A stretch of DNA of 40,626 nucleotides from Verrucomicrobiota bacterium (GTDB taxonomy: Bacteria; Verrucomicrobiota; Verrucomicrobiia; Opitutales; Opitutaceae). A program made the translations under genes and the position numbers. Below, piece after piece: positions 16,305 to 26,420 of the stretch; position 1 is the first letter of the stretch; each line of letters opens with the position of its first letter. Location: the NCBI GenBank assembly GCA_016222805.1, contig JACRQG010000029.1, forward strand, positions 1 through 40,626. Reading direction: 5' to 3'. The notes beneath the pieces were generated by a model, which saw nothing but the letters and a program-made list of their open reading frames with translations, was not told the DNA's origin and did not search any database.

Positions 16305-16360
16305 GCCCGGGTGACCGGGCGGGCTGCGGCGGCGTCAGGCCACGACGTGAAGATTCACGT
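16305..16360. promoter_or_regulatory. Hairpin and 16-base palindrome upstream of guaB
   Basis: Two structures lie between the chemoreceptor stop and guaB. GCCCGG/CCGGGC around a GTGA loop (16305-16320) is a compact hairpin 10 bases after the stop, without a U-tract. ACGTGAA and TTCACGT (16345-16351 and 16354-16360) form a perfect palindrome with a two-base centre, 44 bases before the guaB ATG, where a repressor site could overlap the promoter. No regulator can be named from the bases. Confidence 0.45.
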
Positions 16361-16404
16361 TGCCCTTGGCGCGGGGCGGGGTACTCCGATTCCGGCAACT
16401 CACG

Positions 16405-17994
16405 ATGAAGGTTGCCACCTCCACTGCTTCCACCGCCGCGTCGGTTGACGGCGAGTTCTTCCAGCCCGCCGAGGCGTTCTTCCGGGCCAACCTGCCCACC
16501 GCGCTGACGTTCGACGACGTCTCGCTCGCCACGCTTTATTCGGAGATCCTGCCCAAGGACGCCGACACCTCGACCTCTCTCGGGGAAAACCTGCGCCTGC
16601 AGATCCCCGTGATCTCGTCGGACATGGACACCGTCACCGAGTCGCGGATGGCGATCGCGATGGCGCTGAATGGTGGGCTGGGCCTGATCCACTACAACAT
16701 GGCGCCCAAGGACCAGGTGAAGGAAGTCGCACGGGTGAAGCGGCATATCCACGGGCTGATCCAGGACCCGATCACGGTGCGACCGGAGCAGCTGATCGGT
16801 GATGTTCTGGCGATGATCGACACGAAGCGCTTCGCCTTTTCCACCTTCCCGGTGGTGGATGAGGGCGGGGTGCTCTCGGGTTTGCTTTCCGGCAATGTCG
16901 TGAAGGACCGCTACAAGACCAAACGGGTGGCGGAGGTGATGACCCCGCGCGATCAGTTGAAGACGGAGAAGCAGCGGGCGGTGGCGAAGGACCCCATCAA
17001 GGCGGCGGATCGATTCTTCAGCGAGAATGTCGGCATCAACAAGATGCTCGTCGTCGACGAGTCGGGACACTTGCGGGGCCTGATCACGGCGTCGGACGTC
17101 GAGCGCATCACCGCGGAGGCGAAGTCCCGCCGGAAGCCGGCGCGCGACCACGATTTTCGCCTCGTCGTGGGCGCGGCCCTGTCCCCGGTGCGCAAGCCGG
17201 ACGGCAGCCTGGACCGGGAGCGCATCCTGGAGCACGTGGGGCACCTGGTTTCGGAGCACGTCGATTGCGTGGCGGTCTCGACCGCCCATGGGCACACCGC
17301 CGGGGTCGGCGAGGTGGTCCGGCTCGTGCGGGGCGCGTTCAAGGATCTGACGATCGTGGCGGGCAACGTCACGAGCGGAGCGGGCGTGGCCTTCCTCGCG
17401 GACTGCGGCGCCAACGCGATCAAGATCGGCCAGGGCCCGGGCTCAATCTGCACGACCCGGATCGTGGCCGGGGTGGGGATTCCCCAACTGACAGCCCTGT
17501 TCGTGGCGGGGGCCGCGGCGCGGCGGGCCGGAGTCCGGCTGATTGCCGATGGTGGCATCACCAAGAGCGGAGATATCGTGAAGGCGCTGACGCTATCCGA
17601 CGCGGTGATCCTCGGTGGACTCCTCGCCGGTTGCCGCGAGGCTCCGGGCGAAATCCTCGAGATCAACGGCAAGGTCTACAAGCAGTACCGGGGCATGGGC
17701 TCGCTCTCGGCGATGAAGGCGGGCAGCGCCGCACGTTACGGACACGACAAGGCCGATACCACCCGCAAGGTGGCCGCCGAGGGCATCGAGGCGCTGAAGG
17801 AAGTTTCGGGCTCGGTGGACGACGTGCTCGCGACCCTCATCGGCGGCGTCCAGAGCGGCATGGGCTACCTCGGGGCGGCGACCCTGGCGGATCTTCGGAG
17901 CAAGGCGCGTTACATCCGTGTCTCCCCGGCAGGCCAGAAGGAAGCCGCGCCGCACGACGTCATCGAGGTTTCCACGCGCACCACCAGCGCCTGA
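16405..17994 (+). CDS. guaB: Inosine-5'-monophosphate dehydrogenase
   Basis: NAD-dependent oxidation of IMP to XMP, the first committed step of GMP synthesis. The ATG at 16405 gives 529 residues, about 35-40 more than usual because of a Ser, Thr and Ala rich N-terminus. The TIM barrel starts at [17 protein letters not shown], is interrupted by two CBS domains (about 118-236) and resumes at [11 protein letters not shown]. The active-site loop GPGSICTTR carries the catalytic Cys349, and the IMP-binding IADGGI and the flap [10 protein letters not shown] follow. One residue pattern differs: [10 protein letters not shown] where most enzymes have IDTAHGH. It is followed 22 bases later by a PIG-L gene on the same strand. 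Confidence 0.96.
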   Translation: MKVATSTASTAASVDGEFFQPAEAFFRANLPTALTFDDVSLATLYSEILPKDADTSTSLGENLRLQIPVISSDMDTVTESRMAIAMALNGGLGLIHYNMAPKDQVKEVARVKRHIHGLIQDPITVRPEQLIGDVLAMIDTKRFAFSTFPVVDEGGVLSGLLSGNVVKDRYKTKRVAEVMTPRDQLKTEKQRAVAKDPIKAADRFFSENVGINKMLVVDESGHLRGLITASDVERITAEAKSRRKPARDHDFRLVVGAALSPVRKPDGSLDRERILEHVGHLVSEHVDCVAVSTAHGHTAGVGEVVRLVRGAFKDLTIVAGNVTSGAGVAFLADCGANAIKIGQGPGSICTTRIVAGVGIPQLTALFVAGAAARRAGVRLIADGGITKSGDIVKALTLSDAVILGGLLAGCREAPGEILEINGKVYKQYRGMGSLSAMKAGSAARYGHDKADTTRKVAAEGIEALKEVSGSVDDVLATLIGGVQSGMGYLGAATLADLRSKARYIRVSPAGQKEAAPHDVIEVSTRTTSA

Positions 17995-18016
17995 CGTCCG
18001 TTAGCCGCTTCCGTCG

Positions 18017-18718
18017 ATGGCCACTCCCGCCCGCAAGACTCTCCTCGCCGTGGGCGCGCACTACGACGATTGCGTCTTCGGCATCCCGGGCATCCTGCTG
18101 CAGGCAGCCCGTCGGAATCATCGGGTCGTGGTGCTGTCGCTCATCGGAGACTACCGGAACTGGCCGCCGGCGCGGAACCGCGGCGACGAGCTGAAGGAGT
18201 TCTGCACCACGCTGGCGCATTACCACGGCATAGAGACGCGGTTTCTGGACTTTGCCTCCGGCCGCTTCCACCTGAACGAGGAATCGAAGCGAGCGGTCGC
18301 CCAGATCGTCGCCGAGGTGCGGCCGGACATCGCGTTCACGCTGTGGCATCGGGACCGGCATCCCGACCACGAGGCGGCGGCGGGGATCGTCCAGGCGGCG
18401 CTCCGGCTCGCGCCGCGCATCCTGGACGACGACTCGGTGAAGGTGCCGGGCCAGGTTTTCGCCTACGACAACGGGCCCGGCCACACGATTGGCTTCGAGC
18501 CCAACACCTTCGTCGATGTCACCGACGTCTGGACTTCCGCGACGGAGTGGCTGGGGCAGTTGATGGCGTTTGTTCGCCAGAAACCCTACGATGAGACGGC
18601 ACTGGACCCGGCGGTGACCGCCAAGGCGACGCTGGCGCGTTATCGGGGCGCGGCCTGCGGGGCAACCTATGCCGAGGCGGTCTGGGCGATGCAGACCCGC
18701 GCGACCACGATTTTCTGA
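18017..18718 (+). CDS. PIG-L family deacetylase, variant metal motif
   Basis: Product of 233 residues in the LmbE/PIG-L fold, zinc-dependent enzymes that remove N-acetyl groups from sugars such as GlcNAc derivatives. The usual AHPDDE motif reads AHYDDC here (His15, Asp17, Asp18), so the Pro and the Glu are replaced while the metal ligands His and Asp and the general-base Asp remain. The third ligand is in HRDRHPDHEA (His118). The enzyme is therefore probably active but with an altered pocket. It has no signal peptide. The gene follows guaB by 22 bases and ends 21 bases from the convergent propeller gene. Substrate unknown. Confidence 0.85.
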   Translation: MATPARKTLLAVGAHYDDCVFGIPGILLQAARRNHRVVVLSLIGDYRNWPPARNRGDELKEFCTTLAHYHGIETRFLDFASGRFHLNEESKRAVAQIVAEVRPDIAFTLWHRDRHPDHEAAAGIVQAALRLAPRILDDDSVKVPGQVFAYDNGPGHTIGFEPNTFVDVTDVWTSATEWLGQLMAFVRQKPYDETALDPAVTAKATLARYRGAACGATYAEAVWAMQTRATTIF

Positions 18719-18739
18719 TTCTGTGGGAGGTCGCGCCGG

Positions 18740-19975
18740 CTATTCGCCGATGCACCAGAGGAAATCCTGGCGCGGCTCCCCGGCCTTCGTGCTGCGCAGG
18801 TAGAGGCGATTGCCGCAGATGACGGGGGAGGCGATGGCCTCATCGCCGAGCTTGTTCTGGGCCAGCAGGGCGAACTTTCCCGGGTTCGCCTCGAAGACGG
18901 AGGTCACACCCTTGAGGCTGGTGACATAGATCCGGTCCCCGAGCATCACGGGCGACGCGTAGAAATCGCGGTCGACCTTTTCCCGCCACACTTCGGTGCC
19001 GTCGCTGGCCCGCCAGCACACCGCCTGGCCGGCGTCGAGCACGGCATAGAGGTGCCCGTCCTTGACGAGCTTCGATGGCACATAGGCGCGGGTGTTGTTC
19101 TGCCAGGCGATGCGGCCGGAGCCGTCGGCTTCGACGGCGGTGACATTGTTGCGCGGATAGCCGCCGCTGACAAAGACCCGCTGGCCGTCAGTGACGGCCG
19201 TCGTCACGCACTCCTCGGTGGAGCCGTCGATCTGCCACAGCGGCTTGCCGGTGCGCGGGTCGAGGCTGGTGATCAGATTGCAGCCGCCGAGGACGAGTTG
19301 AACGCGACCGGCGGCGGTGAGGAGCGCCGGAGTGGTGTAGTTGGCGATCTTCGGCCGGGCGTGCTGCCAGACAAACTCGCCGGTCTTGCGATCAAGGGCG
19401 GCGATCACCCCTCCGCCGCGATGGTCGGCGCTGACGATCACGAGGTGCTCAAAGAGGACCGGCGAGGAGCCGAAGCCCTGGTGCATGACGAAGTCGCAGA
19501 TCCGTTTCTGCCATAGGATCCGGCCGGACGGATCGAGCGCGGTCGTGTGGATGCCCTTGTTGTTGGGAAAATTGATGAACAGGCGTTCGCCATCCCACGT
19601 CACCGAAGAAGCAGCCGGGGACGAGTTGCGATGGGCACCGGAATCGAGCGAGCCGCGATGCACGACCGTCTCCCAAAGTTGCCGGCCGCTGGCGCGGTCG
19701 AGGCAGAGGACGATCTGCTCCTGGGCCACGGGATCGGCACTCGTGAGGAAGATGCGCTCCCCTACGATGGTGGGCGAACTGTGACCGCGACCCCGCAGCG
19801 GTGCCCGCCACTTGACGTTTTCGGTTTCGCTCCAACGTGTCGGTACCGACTGGCCGGCCGCGGCGTGACCATCGCCCTTGGGACCGCGCCAGCCCGGCCA
19901 GTCGGCGGACGATCCCGGGGCGGCGGCGAGTGGCAGGGCGAGGGTGAGGACGAGGAGGGGAAGAGTGAAGCGCAT
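18740..19975 (-). CDS. Secreted PQQ-type beta-propeller protein
   Basis: Product of 411 residues. The N-terminus MRFTLPLLVLTLALPLAAA is a Sec signal peptide. The mature protein opens with ADWPGWRGPKGDG, a hallmark of the PQQ-like propeller proteins abundant in Planctomycetes and Verrucomicrobia, and has repeated blades with the CLDRASGRQLWE / ALDRKTGEFVWQ / SLDPRTGKPLWQ pattern. These proteins share the quinoprotein dehydrogenase fold, but I see no adjacent Cys pair or other quinone-binding set, so an enzyme activity is not supported. It is probably periplasmic or surface-bound. It lies 161 bases after tyrosine phenol-lyase on the same strand and converges with the PIG-L gene. Confidence 0.85.
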   Translation of the reverse strand: MRFTLPLLVLTLALPLAAAPGSSADWPGWRGPKGDGHAAAGQSVPTRWSETENVKWRAPLRGRGHSSPTIVGERIFLTSADPVAQEQIVLCLDRASGRQLWETVVHRGSLDSGAHRNSSPAASSVTWDGERLFINFPNNKGIHTTALDPSGRILWQKRICDFVMHQGFGSSPVLFEHLVIVSADHRGGGVIAALDRKTGEFVWQHARPKIANYTTPALLTAAGRVQLVLGGCNLITSLDPRTGKPLWQIDGSTEECVTTAVTDGQRVFVSGGYPRNNVTAVEADGSGRIAWQNNTRAYVPSKLVKDGHLYAVLDAGQAVCWRASDGTEVWREKVDRDFYASPVMLGDRIYVTSLKGVTSVFEANPGKFALLAQNKLGDEAIASPVICGNRLYLRSTKAGEPRQDFLWCIGE

Positions 19976-20053
19976 GGGAAAGCGCGGCTACTGTTGCGAG
20001 CGCGAGGCGCCGCGCAAGCGGAAGCTGTCGTCGTGGAGGACCGGCGGGCGAAT

Positions 20054-20107
20054 CGACCTCGCCCCAGCCGGGTCCGACTCCGAAGCGGCAGAGGCGTGGC
20101 GAGGTCG
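20054..20107 (-). terminator. Long stem-loop downstream of tyrosine phenol-lyase
   Basis: CGACCTCGCC at 20054-20063 is the exact reverse complement of GGCGAGGTCG at 20098-20107, a 10-base-pair stem with a 34-base loop, 30 bases after the stop of the lyase gene. No U-tract follows on either strand. It may be a Rho-dependent or transcript-protecting structure, or part of the promoter of the propeller gene whose start is at 19975. Confidence 0.45.
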
Positions 20108-20136
20108 CCCCGCCCCACGAGCGCAATCAGGCAGGG

Positions 20137-21690
<1,554 letters not shown>

Positions 21691-21784
21691 TCAAGTACCC
21701 GACGAGCGTCAAGGGGGTTCGACGGCGCGTCGTGCCCCGCGCTGACGGCTCGACGGCGCGGGACCGGCCGGCCAGGATGAGGCC

Positions 21785-23341
21785 ATGAAGACCCGTGGTG
21801 CGACCCCTTCCGTGTCCCGGCGCGATTTCCTGGGATTCAGTGCGGCAGCGATGCTCGGCGGCGTGGCGGCCGGCGTCCCGTCCTCCCTTGGCGCCCCGGC
21901 CGGCGGGAGATCGCCGAGCGTGGCGGAGAATGCGCGGGAAGGCTCGCGGGACTGGCAGTTGACGCGGGTGCAGGTGGACAAGGCCGGGTTTCGCTCGCCC
22001 TGGATCGAGGGCTACTGCTCGCGCCAGAGTGTGGCCGCGGGCGAGACCATCGAAGTGATGGTGTCGACCAACCCGCCGCGACGCTTCCGGCTGGAGGTGT
22101 ATCGTACGGGGTATTACGCGGGGCGCGGCGCCCGGAAGGTGGCCGAGTTCGGACCCTTGCCGGGCCGGACGCAACCCACGCCGGCGCCCGGGGAGAAGAA
22201 CCTCCATGAATGCCGTTGGGAGCCGGCGGTGAAGATCGCCATTCCGGCGGAGTGGGTGAGCGGGGTCTACCTCGGGCGCCTGACCACGATTCCGGAGCAG
22301 GCCGACGAGCCGTACTGGCAGAGCCACGTCGTGTTCATTGTGCGCGACGACCGTCCCGCCGACATCCTCTTTCAGTGCAGCGACAACACCTGGCAGGCCT
22401 ACAATCGCTGGCCGAACAATTACTCGATCTATACGCACCCGAAGGGCAACCAGGGGCCGTGGGCGGACGTGAGTTTCGATCGCCCCTATGGCCGGGAAGC
22501 CCAGTGGCAGGGCATCGTGAACGATCCCCGCACCGTCGGCTCCGGCGAATGGCTGTGCTTCGAATTCCCGCTGGCGTACTGGCTCGAGCAGCAGGGCTAC
22601 GACGTCACGTATTGTTCGAACAGTGATCTGGTGACGCCCGAGCGGGGGCTGAAGTGCAAGGCGTTCCTGAGCGTCGGCCACGACGAATACTGGGACCTCC
22701 GCCAGTTCCGGACCGTGGAGAAGCTGCGGGACGCCGGGGTGAACCTGCTGTTCCTGTCGGGCAACTCGGTCTGCTGGGTGACGCCGTTTCACCAGAGCTG
22801 GGATGGCCGGCCGAACCGCATCATCTTCCGGGGCGGACCCTACGGGGCCAATCAGGAGTACGCGGTGAACCGCGAGAAGAACCACGGGCCGTTTCCGCAC
22901 CGGGGGCCGGACGAGGGGCTCCTGATGGGCGCCCGAAACGTCGAACCCGTGAACGGCGGCGGCGATTGGTTCTGCGTGAAGCCGGAGCACTGGCTGTTCG
23001 CCGGAACCGGAATGAAGGCCGGGGAGAGCATTCCGGGGTTGATTGGCTGGGAGTACCACGGACAGCCGGCGACGGAGATTCCCGGGCTGGAGGTGGTCGG
23101 CGCCGGGACGGCGTGGGTGAGTGGCGTGCGTCCGCAGCAGTGGACGGCGACGGTGTACCCGGGCCCCAAGGGCAACTTTGTCTTCAACGCCGCCACGATC
23201 TGGTGGGCCCAGGCGATGGCGACGCCGCCCGGACATGTCCTGCCCTGGTCACATTGGAGCCGGCCGCACGGTCCCGACGAACGGGTCCAGCGCATGATGA
23301 CCAACCTGCTCGAGCGGGCGAAGTGCCGCCGAGGTACCTAA
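21785..23341 (+). CDS. Tat-exported N,N-dimethylformamidase large-subunit-like protein
   Basis: Product of 518 residues. The N-terminus has a twin-arginine signal (SRRDFLGFSAAAMLGG), so the folded protein is exported. The main part resembles the C-terminal domain of dimethylformamidase beta subunits: YRTGYYAGRGARKVAEFGPL, FQCSDNTWQAYNRWP, then GYDVTYCSNSDL and SVGHDEYWDLRQFR (GHDEYW at 298-303). In the enzyme, an iron is held by two Tyr and one Glu; the Tyr of GHDEYW and that of GYDVTY are reasonable candidates, which is inference. Most family members have unknown substrates. A weak GAGG stands two bases before the ATG, the only SD-like element seen at a monocistronic start here. It is divergent from tpl and converges with a nitrilase-superfamily gene. 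Confidence 0.78.
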   Translation: MKTRGATPSVSRRDFLGFSAAAMLGGVAAGVPSSLGAPAGGRSPSVAENAREGSRDWQLTRVQVDKAGFRSPWIEGYCSRQSVAAGETIEVMVSTNPPRRFRLEVYRTGYYAGRGARKVAEFGPLPGRTQPTPAPGEKNLHECRWEPAVKIAIPAEWVSGVYLGRLTTIPEQADEPYWQSHVVFIVRDDRPADILFQCSDNTWQAYNRWPNNYSIYTHPKGNQGPWADVSFDRPYGREAQWQGIVNDPRTVGSGEWLCFEFPLAYWLEQQGYDVTYCSNSDLVTPERGLKCKAFLSVGHDEYWDLRQFRTVEKLRDAGVNLLFLSGNSVCWVTPFHQSWDGRPNRIIFRGGPYGANQEYAVNREKNHGPFPHRGPDEGLLMGARNVEPVNGGGDWFCVKPEHWLFAGTGMKAGESIPGLIGWEYHGQPATEIPGLEVVGAGTAWVSGVRPQQWTATVYPGPKGNFVFNAATIWWAQAMATPPGHVLPWSHWSRPHGPDERVQRMMTNLLERAKCRRGT

Positions 23342-23356
23342 GCCGGTGCTACCGGA

Positions 23357-24226
23357 TCAGATCGGCGGTTCGTCCTTCCGCGCGTGGAGGTCGGCGAGCA
23401 TCTGCTGCCAGTAAGGCGCGAGGAAGGGCGGATTCCGGAGCGAGTCGTTGATGTAGGAACGATCCGCGCGGGAGAGGTCCAGCACTGCGGTGATCATCTC
23501 CTCCTGGTAGTAGCCGGCCTCGGCCAGCGGGATGCCGCCCGGTTCGCGGATGAACGAGGAACCGCTGGAGGTCTGCTTGCCGTCGGGGGCTTCGCCGATG
23601 GTGTTGGCAACACAGTGGAAGATGCGCGAATTGGGGCCAACCGGGAGCTGCGCCCGGCCCGCGGTGCGCTTCCAGCACACCGCCTCAATCTCGTCGGAAC
23701 TGCAGGAGGGATGAAATAGGATCTGCGCGCCCGCCATCGCGGGCAGCCGGTACAGCTCCGGATGGCGGCCGTCGCGGCAGATGACCAGCGTGCACAGAAT
23801 CCCGTCGATCGAGAACAGGGCGAGCTTGTTGCCGCCGCGGCAGTACTTGCGCTCGTCGCGCCCGGCCATGTGCACCTTGGCGTATTCGTGCACGATTGTC
23901 CCCTCTGGATTGATGACGTGGGCCAGGTTGAGATGGCGATCGGAAGTCCGGCGCAGGCTGCCGGCAATCACCCAGATCCGATGTCGGCGGGCGGCCTCGC
24001 AGGTCTGGCGCAGGGCCGCGGCCACGGCCGCCGGATCCAGGCCGGCAACGTAGGGAAAATAGTAACTGGTCAGCCCGGCTTCGGGAAACAGCACGACCCG
24101 GCTGCCCGCGGCGGCCGCCGCCTCGATGAAGTGCAGGGTGCGGCTCACGTTGTATTCCAGGGAGCGGGCCCAGTGGAGCTGGACACACGAGACTTGCAGC
24201 GAGGCAGGGGCGGGCGGCGTGGTCAT
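23357..24226 (-). CDS. Nitrilase-superfamily carbon-nitrogen hydrolase
   Basis: Product of 289 residues from the ATG at 24226; the frame is open further upstream but the conserved domain starts here. The catalytic triad is visible: Glu49 in VVLFPEAGLTSYYF, Lys117 in HEYAKVHMAG and Cys150 in LVICRDGRHPELYR. CRDGRHPE places it near the aliphatic amidase / carbamoyl hydrolase branches rather than true nitrilases, but the substrate is unknown. It has no signal peptide and acts in the cytoplasm. It converges with the Tat-exported dimethylformamidase-like gene (15-base gap) and diverges from a PIG-L gene. Confidence 0.86.
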   Translation of the reverse strand: MTTPPAPASLQVSCVQLHWARSLEYNVSRTLHFIEAAAAAGSRVVLFPEAGLTSYYFPYVAGLDPAAVAAALRQTCEAARRHRIWVIAGSLRRTSDRHLNLAHVINPEGTIVHEYAKVHMAGRDERKYCRGGNKLALFSIDGILCTLVICRDGRHPELYRLPAMAGAQILFHPSCSSDEIEAVCWKRTAGRAQLPVGPNSRIFHCVANTIGEAPDGKQTSSGSSFIREPGGIPLAEAGYYQEEMITAVLDLSRADRSYINDSLRNPPFLAPYWQQMLADLHARKDEPPI

Positions 24227-24239
24227 GCCGCTCTTCTTG

Positions 24240-24270
24240 GGATGGGCGGCCCCGGAGGCAACGCCCATCC
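24240..24270. promoter_or_regulatory. 9-base inverted repeat in the amidase / PIG-L divergent promoter
   Basis: GGATGGGCG at 24240-24248 and CGCCCATCC at 24262-24270 form a perfect inverted repeat with a 13-base centre. It starts 14 bases before the amidase ATG, so it could be an operator or a hairpin in the amidase mRNA leader. The whole spacer is 117 bases. Confidence 0.45.
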
Positions 24271-24343
24271 GGTGCCTCGCGCGGAGAGACCGGGCCGGCG
24301 AATCGAGTTGAAGCGGAGGCGGAGGTCGCGAGAACTTGGCGGC

Positions 24344-25222
24344 ATGCGAGTGCTGTGCGTGCACGCCCATTTCGACGATTTCGAGTTCGTGGCGGCGGGG
24401 ACCTTCGAGCTCCTGCGCCGGCGGGCGCTGCCGGGGTTTCGCTCCCGGGTGCTCGTGTGCACCGACGGAAGGTCGGGCCACCAGTTTCGAACCCGGGCGG
24501 ATACCGCAAAGGTGCGGCTGGCCGAGCAGCAGGCGAGCGCGGCGATCGGCGGCTACGAATTCGAGTTGCTGCGCCGTCCCGACGGGCGGCCTTTCGAAGA
24601 GGCCTGCCACCTGCCGACGCGGGAACTGCTCGCCGCCCTCTGGCACGCGATCCGGGAATTCGAACCGGATTACCTCTTCTGCCCGCCGCTGCCGGCCGAT
24701 CCGCTGGCCGGGATTCACCCGGATCATGTGACGGTGGCCGAAGCGGTGCGGCGCGTCGCCTACATGATCAATGTCCCGCACGCCTTCCTGGACGTGTACC
24801 CGGTGGCGGACGAGACGACCTCGCGGTGGATCAAGACGCCGGTGATCCTGAATACGTACGACGCCTACCTGGGCGGCACCAATGCCGGAGACTTGGTGGT
24901 GGACGTGGGAGCGGCCTTCGACGTGATCGCGGCGGAGTCGTGGTGTCACCAGAGCCAGATCAACGAGTGGCTGCCGTGGGTGGCCCGCCACCACATCGAG
25001 GCCACCGCGGATCTTCCGGCGTGGAAGGAGAAGCTGCGCGGACGGTTTGCGCGGCAGGCGCGGGAGCTCGGCCTGCCGGCGTCCGGGCTGAACGAGGTGT
25101 TTGCCGTGACCGCCTGGGGCGTGGTCCCGACCTGGGAGCAACTTGCCCGCGACCTGCCCCTGGAGGCGACCGATCCCGGACGTCGCGAGCGCCTGGAGCG
25201 GCGCCTGGCATCCTGGGCGTAG
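24344..25222 (+). CDS. PIG-L family deacetylase
   Basis: Product of 292 residues, starting at MRVLCVHAHFDDFEF. The metal motif AHPDDE appears as AHFDDFE: His9, Asp11 and Asp12 are kept and the Glu is one position later. The third ligand is in AGIHPDHVTV. Zinc-dependent deacetylation of an N-acetyl sugar or similar compound is the family activity; the substrate is unknown. Compared with the PIG-L protein at 18017 it has a C-terminal extension of about 60 residues. The start was chosen because the conserved strand begins there; the open frame before it runs through the divergent amidase gene. It is divergent from the amidase and converges with cysE. Confidence 0.84.
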   Translation: MRVLCVHAHFDDFEFVAAGTFELLRRRALPGFRSRVLVCTDGRSGHQFRTRADTAKVRLAEQQASAAIGGYEFELLRRPDGRPFEEACHLPTRELLAALWHAIREFEPDYLFCPPLPADPLAGIHPDHVTVAEAVRRVAYMINVPHAFLDVYPVADETTSRWIKTPVILNTYDAYLGGTNAGDLVVDVGAAFDVIAAESWCHQSQINEWLPWVARHHIEATADLPAWKEKLRGRFARQARELGLPASGLNEVFAVTAWGVVPTWEQLARDLPLEATDPGRRERLERRLASWA

Positions 25223-25232
25223 TCGGGACCCG

Positions 25233-25261
25233 CTGCCCGCCGTGTTCGCGCCACGGGGCAG
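25233..25261. terminator. Hairpin between convergent PIG-L and cysE genes
   Basis: CTGCCC at 25233-25238 pairs with GGGCAG at 25256-25261, and an inner CGTG/CACG pairing extends the stem with a small bulge. It lies between two stop codons 48 bases apart, so a two-way terminator is plausible, but no U-tract follows on either side. Confidence 0.45.
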
Positions 25262-25270
25262 ACGCCGGGT

Positions 25271-26206
25271 TCAGATTTCCCAGTCGTGATGGTGGGTGGG
25301 GGAGCCGACCTGGCCGACCAGAGTCTCGTTCTTCCGGCGAGAGCGAATCACGAGGTTGTCGCCCTTGAAGTACGCGACCGACTCGTCCGGGATCGAGCGC
25401 ATCAGCCACACGTTGGAACCGATGATCGAGTGGGCGCCCACGCGAGTGTCGCCGCCGAGGATGGTGGCATGGGCGTAGATCGTCACGTGATCCCCGATGT
25501 CCGGGTGGCGCTTCACCCCCTTGATGGGGTTGCCTTCCGCGTCGAGGTCGAAGGACTTCGCCCCGAGCGTGACCCCCTGGTAGAGTTTGACGTGCGAGCC
25601 GACCGTGGCGGTCTCGCCGATGACGACGCCGGTGCAGTGATCGATGAAGAAGTGACTGCCGAGCCGGGCGCCGGGGTGGATGTCGCAGCCCGTGCGTTCG
25701 TGCGCGTATTCGGTCAGCATGCGGGGCAGCAATGGCACCCCCTGGTGGTAGAGCACATGCGCAAGACGCTGCAGTGAGATCGCCAGCACGCAGGGGTAGG
25801 CGAGGATGATCTCGTCGACACTGCGGGCGGCGGGGTCGCCGGCATACGCGGCCTCGACGTCGGTGCGGATGATGGCGCGAACCGCCGGCAGCTGGCGCAG
25901 AAAAGCGGTGGCGAGTTCCCGGGCGCGTTCGCCCGGGTTCTCACTGCGGGTGAAACGCAGGCACTTCTCGATTTCCGCGGCGAGCCGCCGATCGATCTGG
26001 CCGAGGAGACGGTCCACCAGGCCGGGCAGTTCCCGTTCGGTCGGTGCCGGCTCGTCGAAGTAGCCGGGAAACAGCAGATGCATGCAATCGGCCGCGAGCT
26101 GGTTGACCGACTGCTCGGACGGCAGGTTGAAGCCATCCAGGTGGTTGATCCCGCCATGACTGCGATACGAGGCCAGGAGGTCCTGTTTGATCGAGTCGAG
26201 GTGCAT
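25271..26206 (-). CDS. cysE: Serine O-acetyltransferase
   Basis: Transfers acetyl from acetyl-CoA to serine, giving O-acetylserine for cysteine synthesis. The 311-residue product has a long N-terminal helical region (1-160) and a C-terminal left-handed beta-helix: DIHPGARLGSHFFIDHCTGV, VIGETATVGSHVKLYQGVTL and HATILGGDTRVGAHSIIGSN. The catalytic His of the family lies in DHCTG. The long N-terminal half resembles the SAT form found in Bacteroidetes and related groups rather than the short E. coli type. The C-terminal end (THHHDWEI) ends in Ile, as in CysE proteins that insert their tail into CysK, which is suggestive only. It is divergent from phoH. Confidence 0.9.
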   Translation of the reverse strand: MHLDSIKQDLLASYRSHGGINHLDGFNLPSEQSVNQLAADCMHLLFPGYFDEPAPTERELPGLVDRLLGQIDRRLAAEIEKCLRFTRSENPGERARELATAFLRQLPAVRAIIRTDVEAAYAGDPAARSVDEIILAYPCVLAISLQRLAHVLYHQGVPLLPRMLTEYAHERTGCDIHPGARLGSHFFIDHCTGVVIGETATVGSHVKLYQGVTLGAKSFDLDAEGNPIKGVKRHPDIGDHVTIYAHATILGGDTRVGAHSIIGSNVWLMRSIPDESVAYFKGDNLVIRSRRKNETLVGQVGSPTHHHDWEI

Positions 26207-26392
26207 GGCGGCGGCCCGACGGTGAATAGCACCCAGGCGGACGTGGCGAGTCCGAATCGCGGCATCATTTCACCGGGGAACGGCCGAGTTTAGAGGCGGG
26301 GAGGCAGGACCGGACGGAAGAGGGTGGAATGGTCGCCCGGGCCCTGGTGATGACGAAGTCTGGATTCGACATTTGCAAAACACTGGCCACAG

Positions 26393-26412
26393 TTATTCAC
26401 AAGATATCCACA
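26393..26412 (+). promoter_or_regulatory. Two DnaA-box-like 9-mers upstream of phoH
   Basis: TTATTCACA (26393-26401) and ATATCCACA (26404-26412) stand in direct orientation, 11 bases apart, directly before the phoH ATG at 26421. Each differs from the consensus TTATCCACA by one base. Two boxes alone do not make an origin; no AT-rich unwinding region or dnaA, dnaN or parA gene is near. They may serve DnaA-dependent control of phoH. Confidence 0.5.
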
Positions 26413-26420
26413 CCCACCCG

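Noticed and set aside
26393-26412. Chromosomal origin of replication
   Set aside because: Only two DnaA-box-like sites, no AT-rich unwinding region, and no dnaA, dnaN, parAB or gidA nearby.
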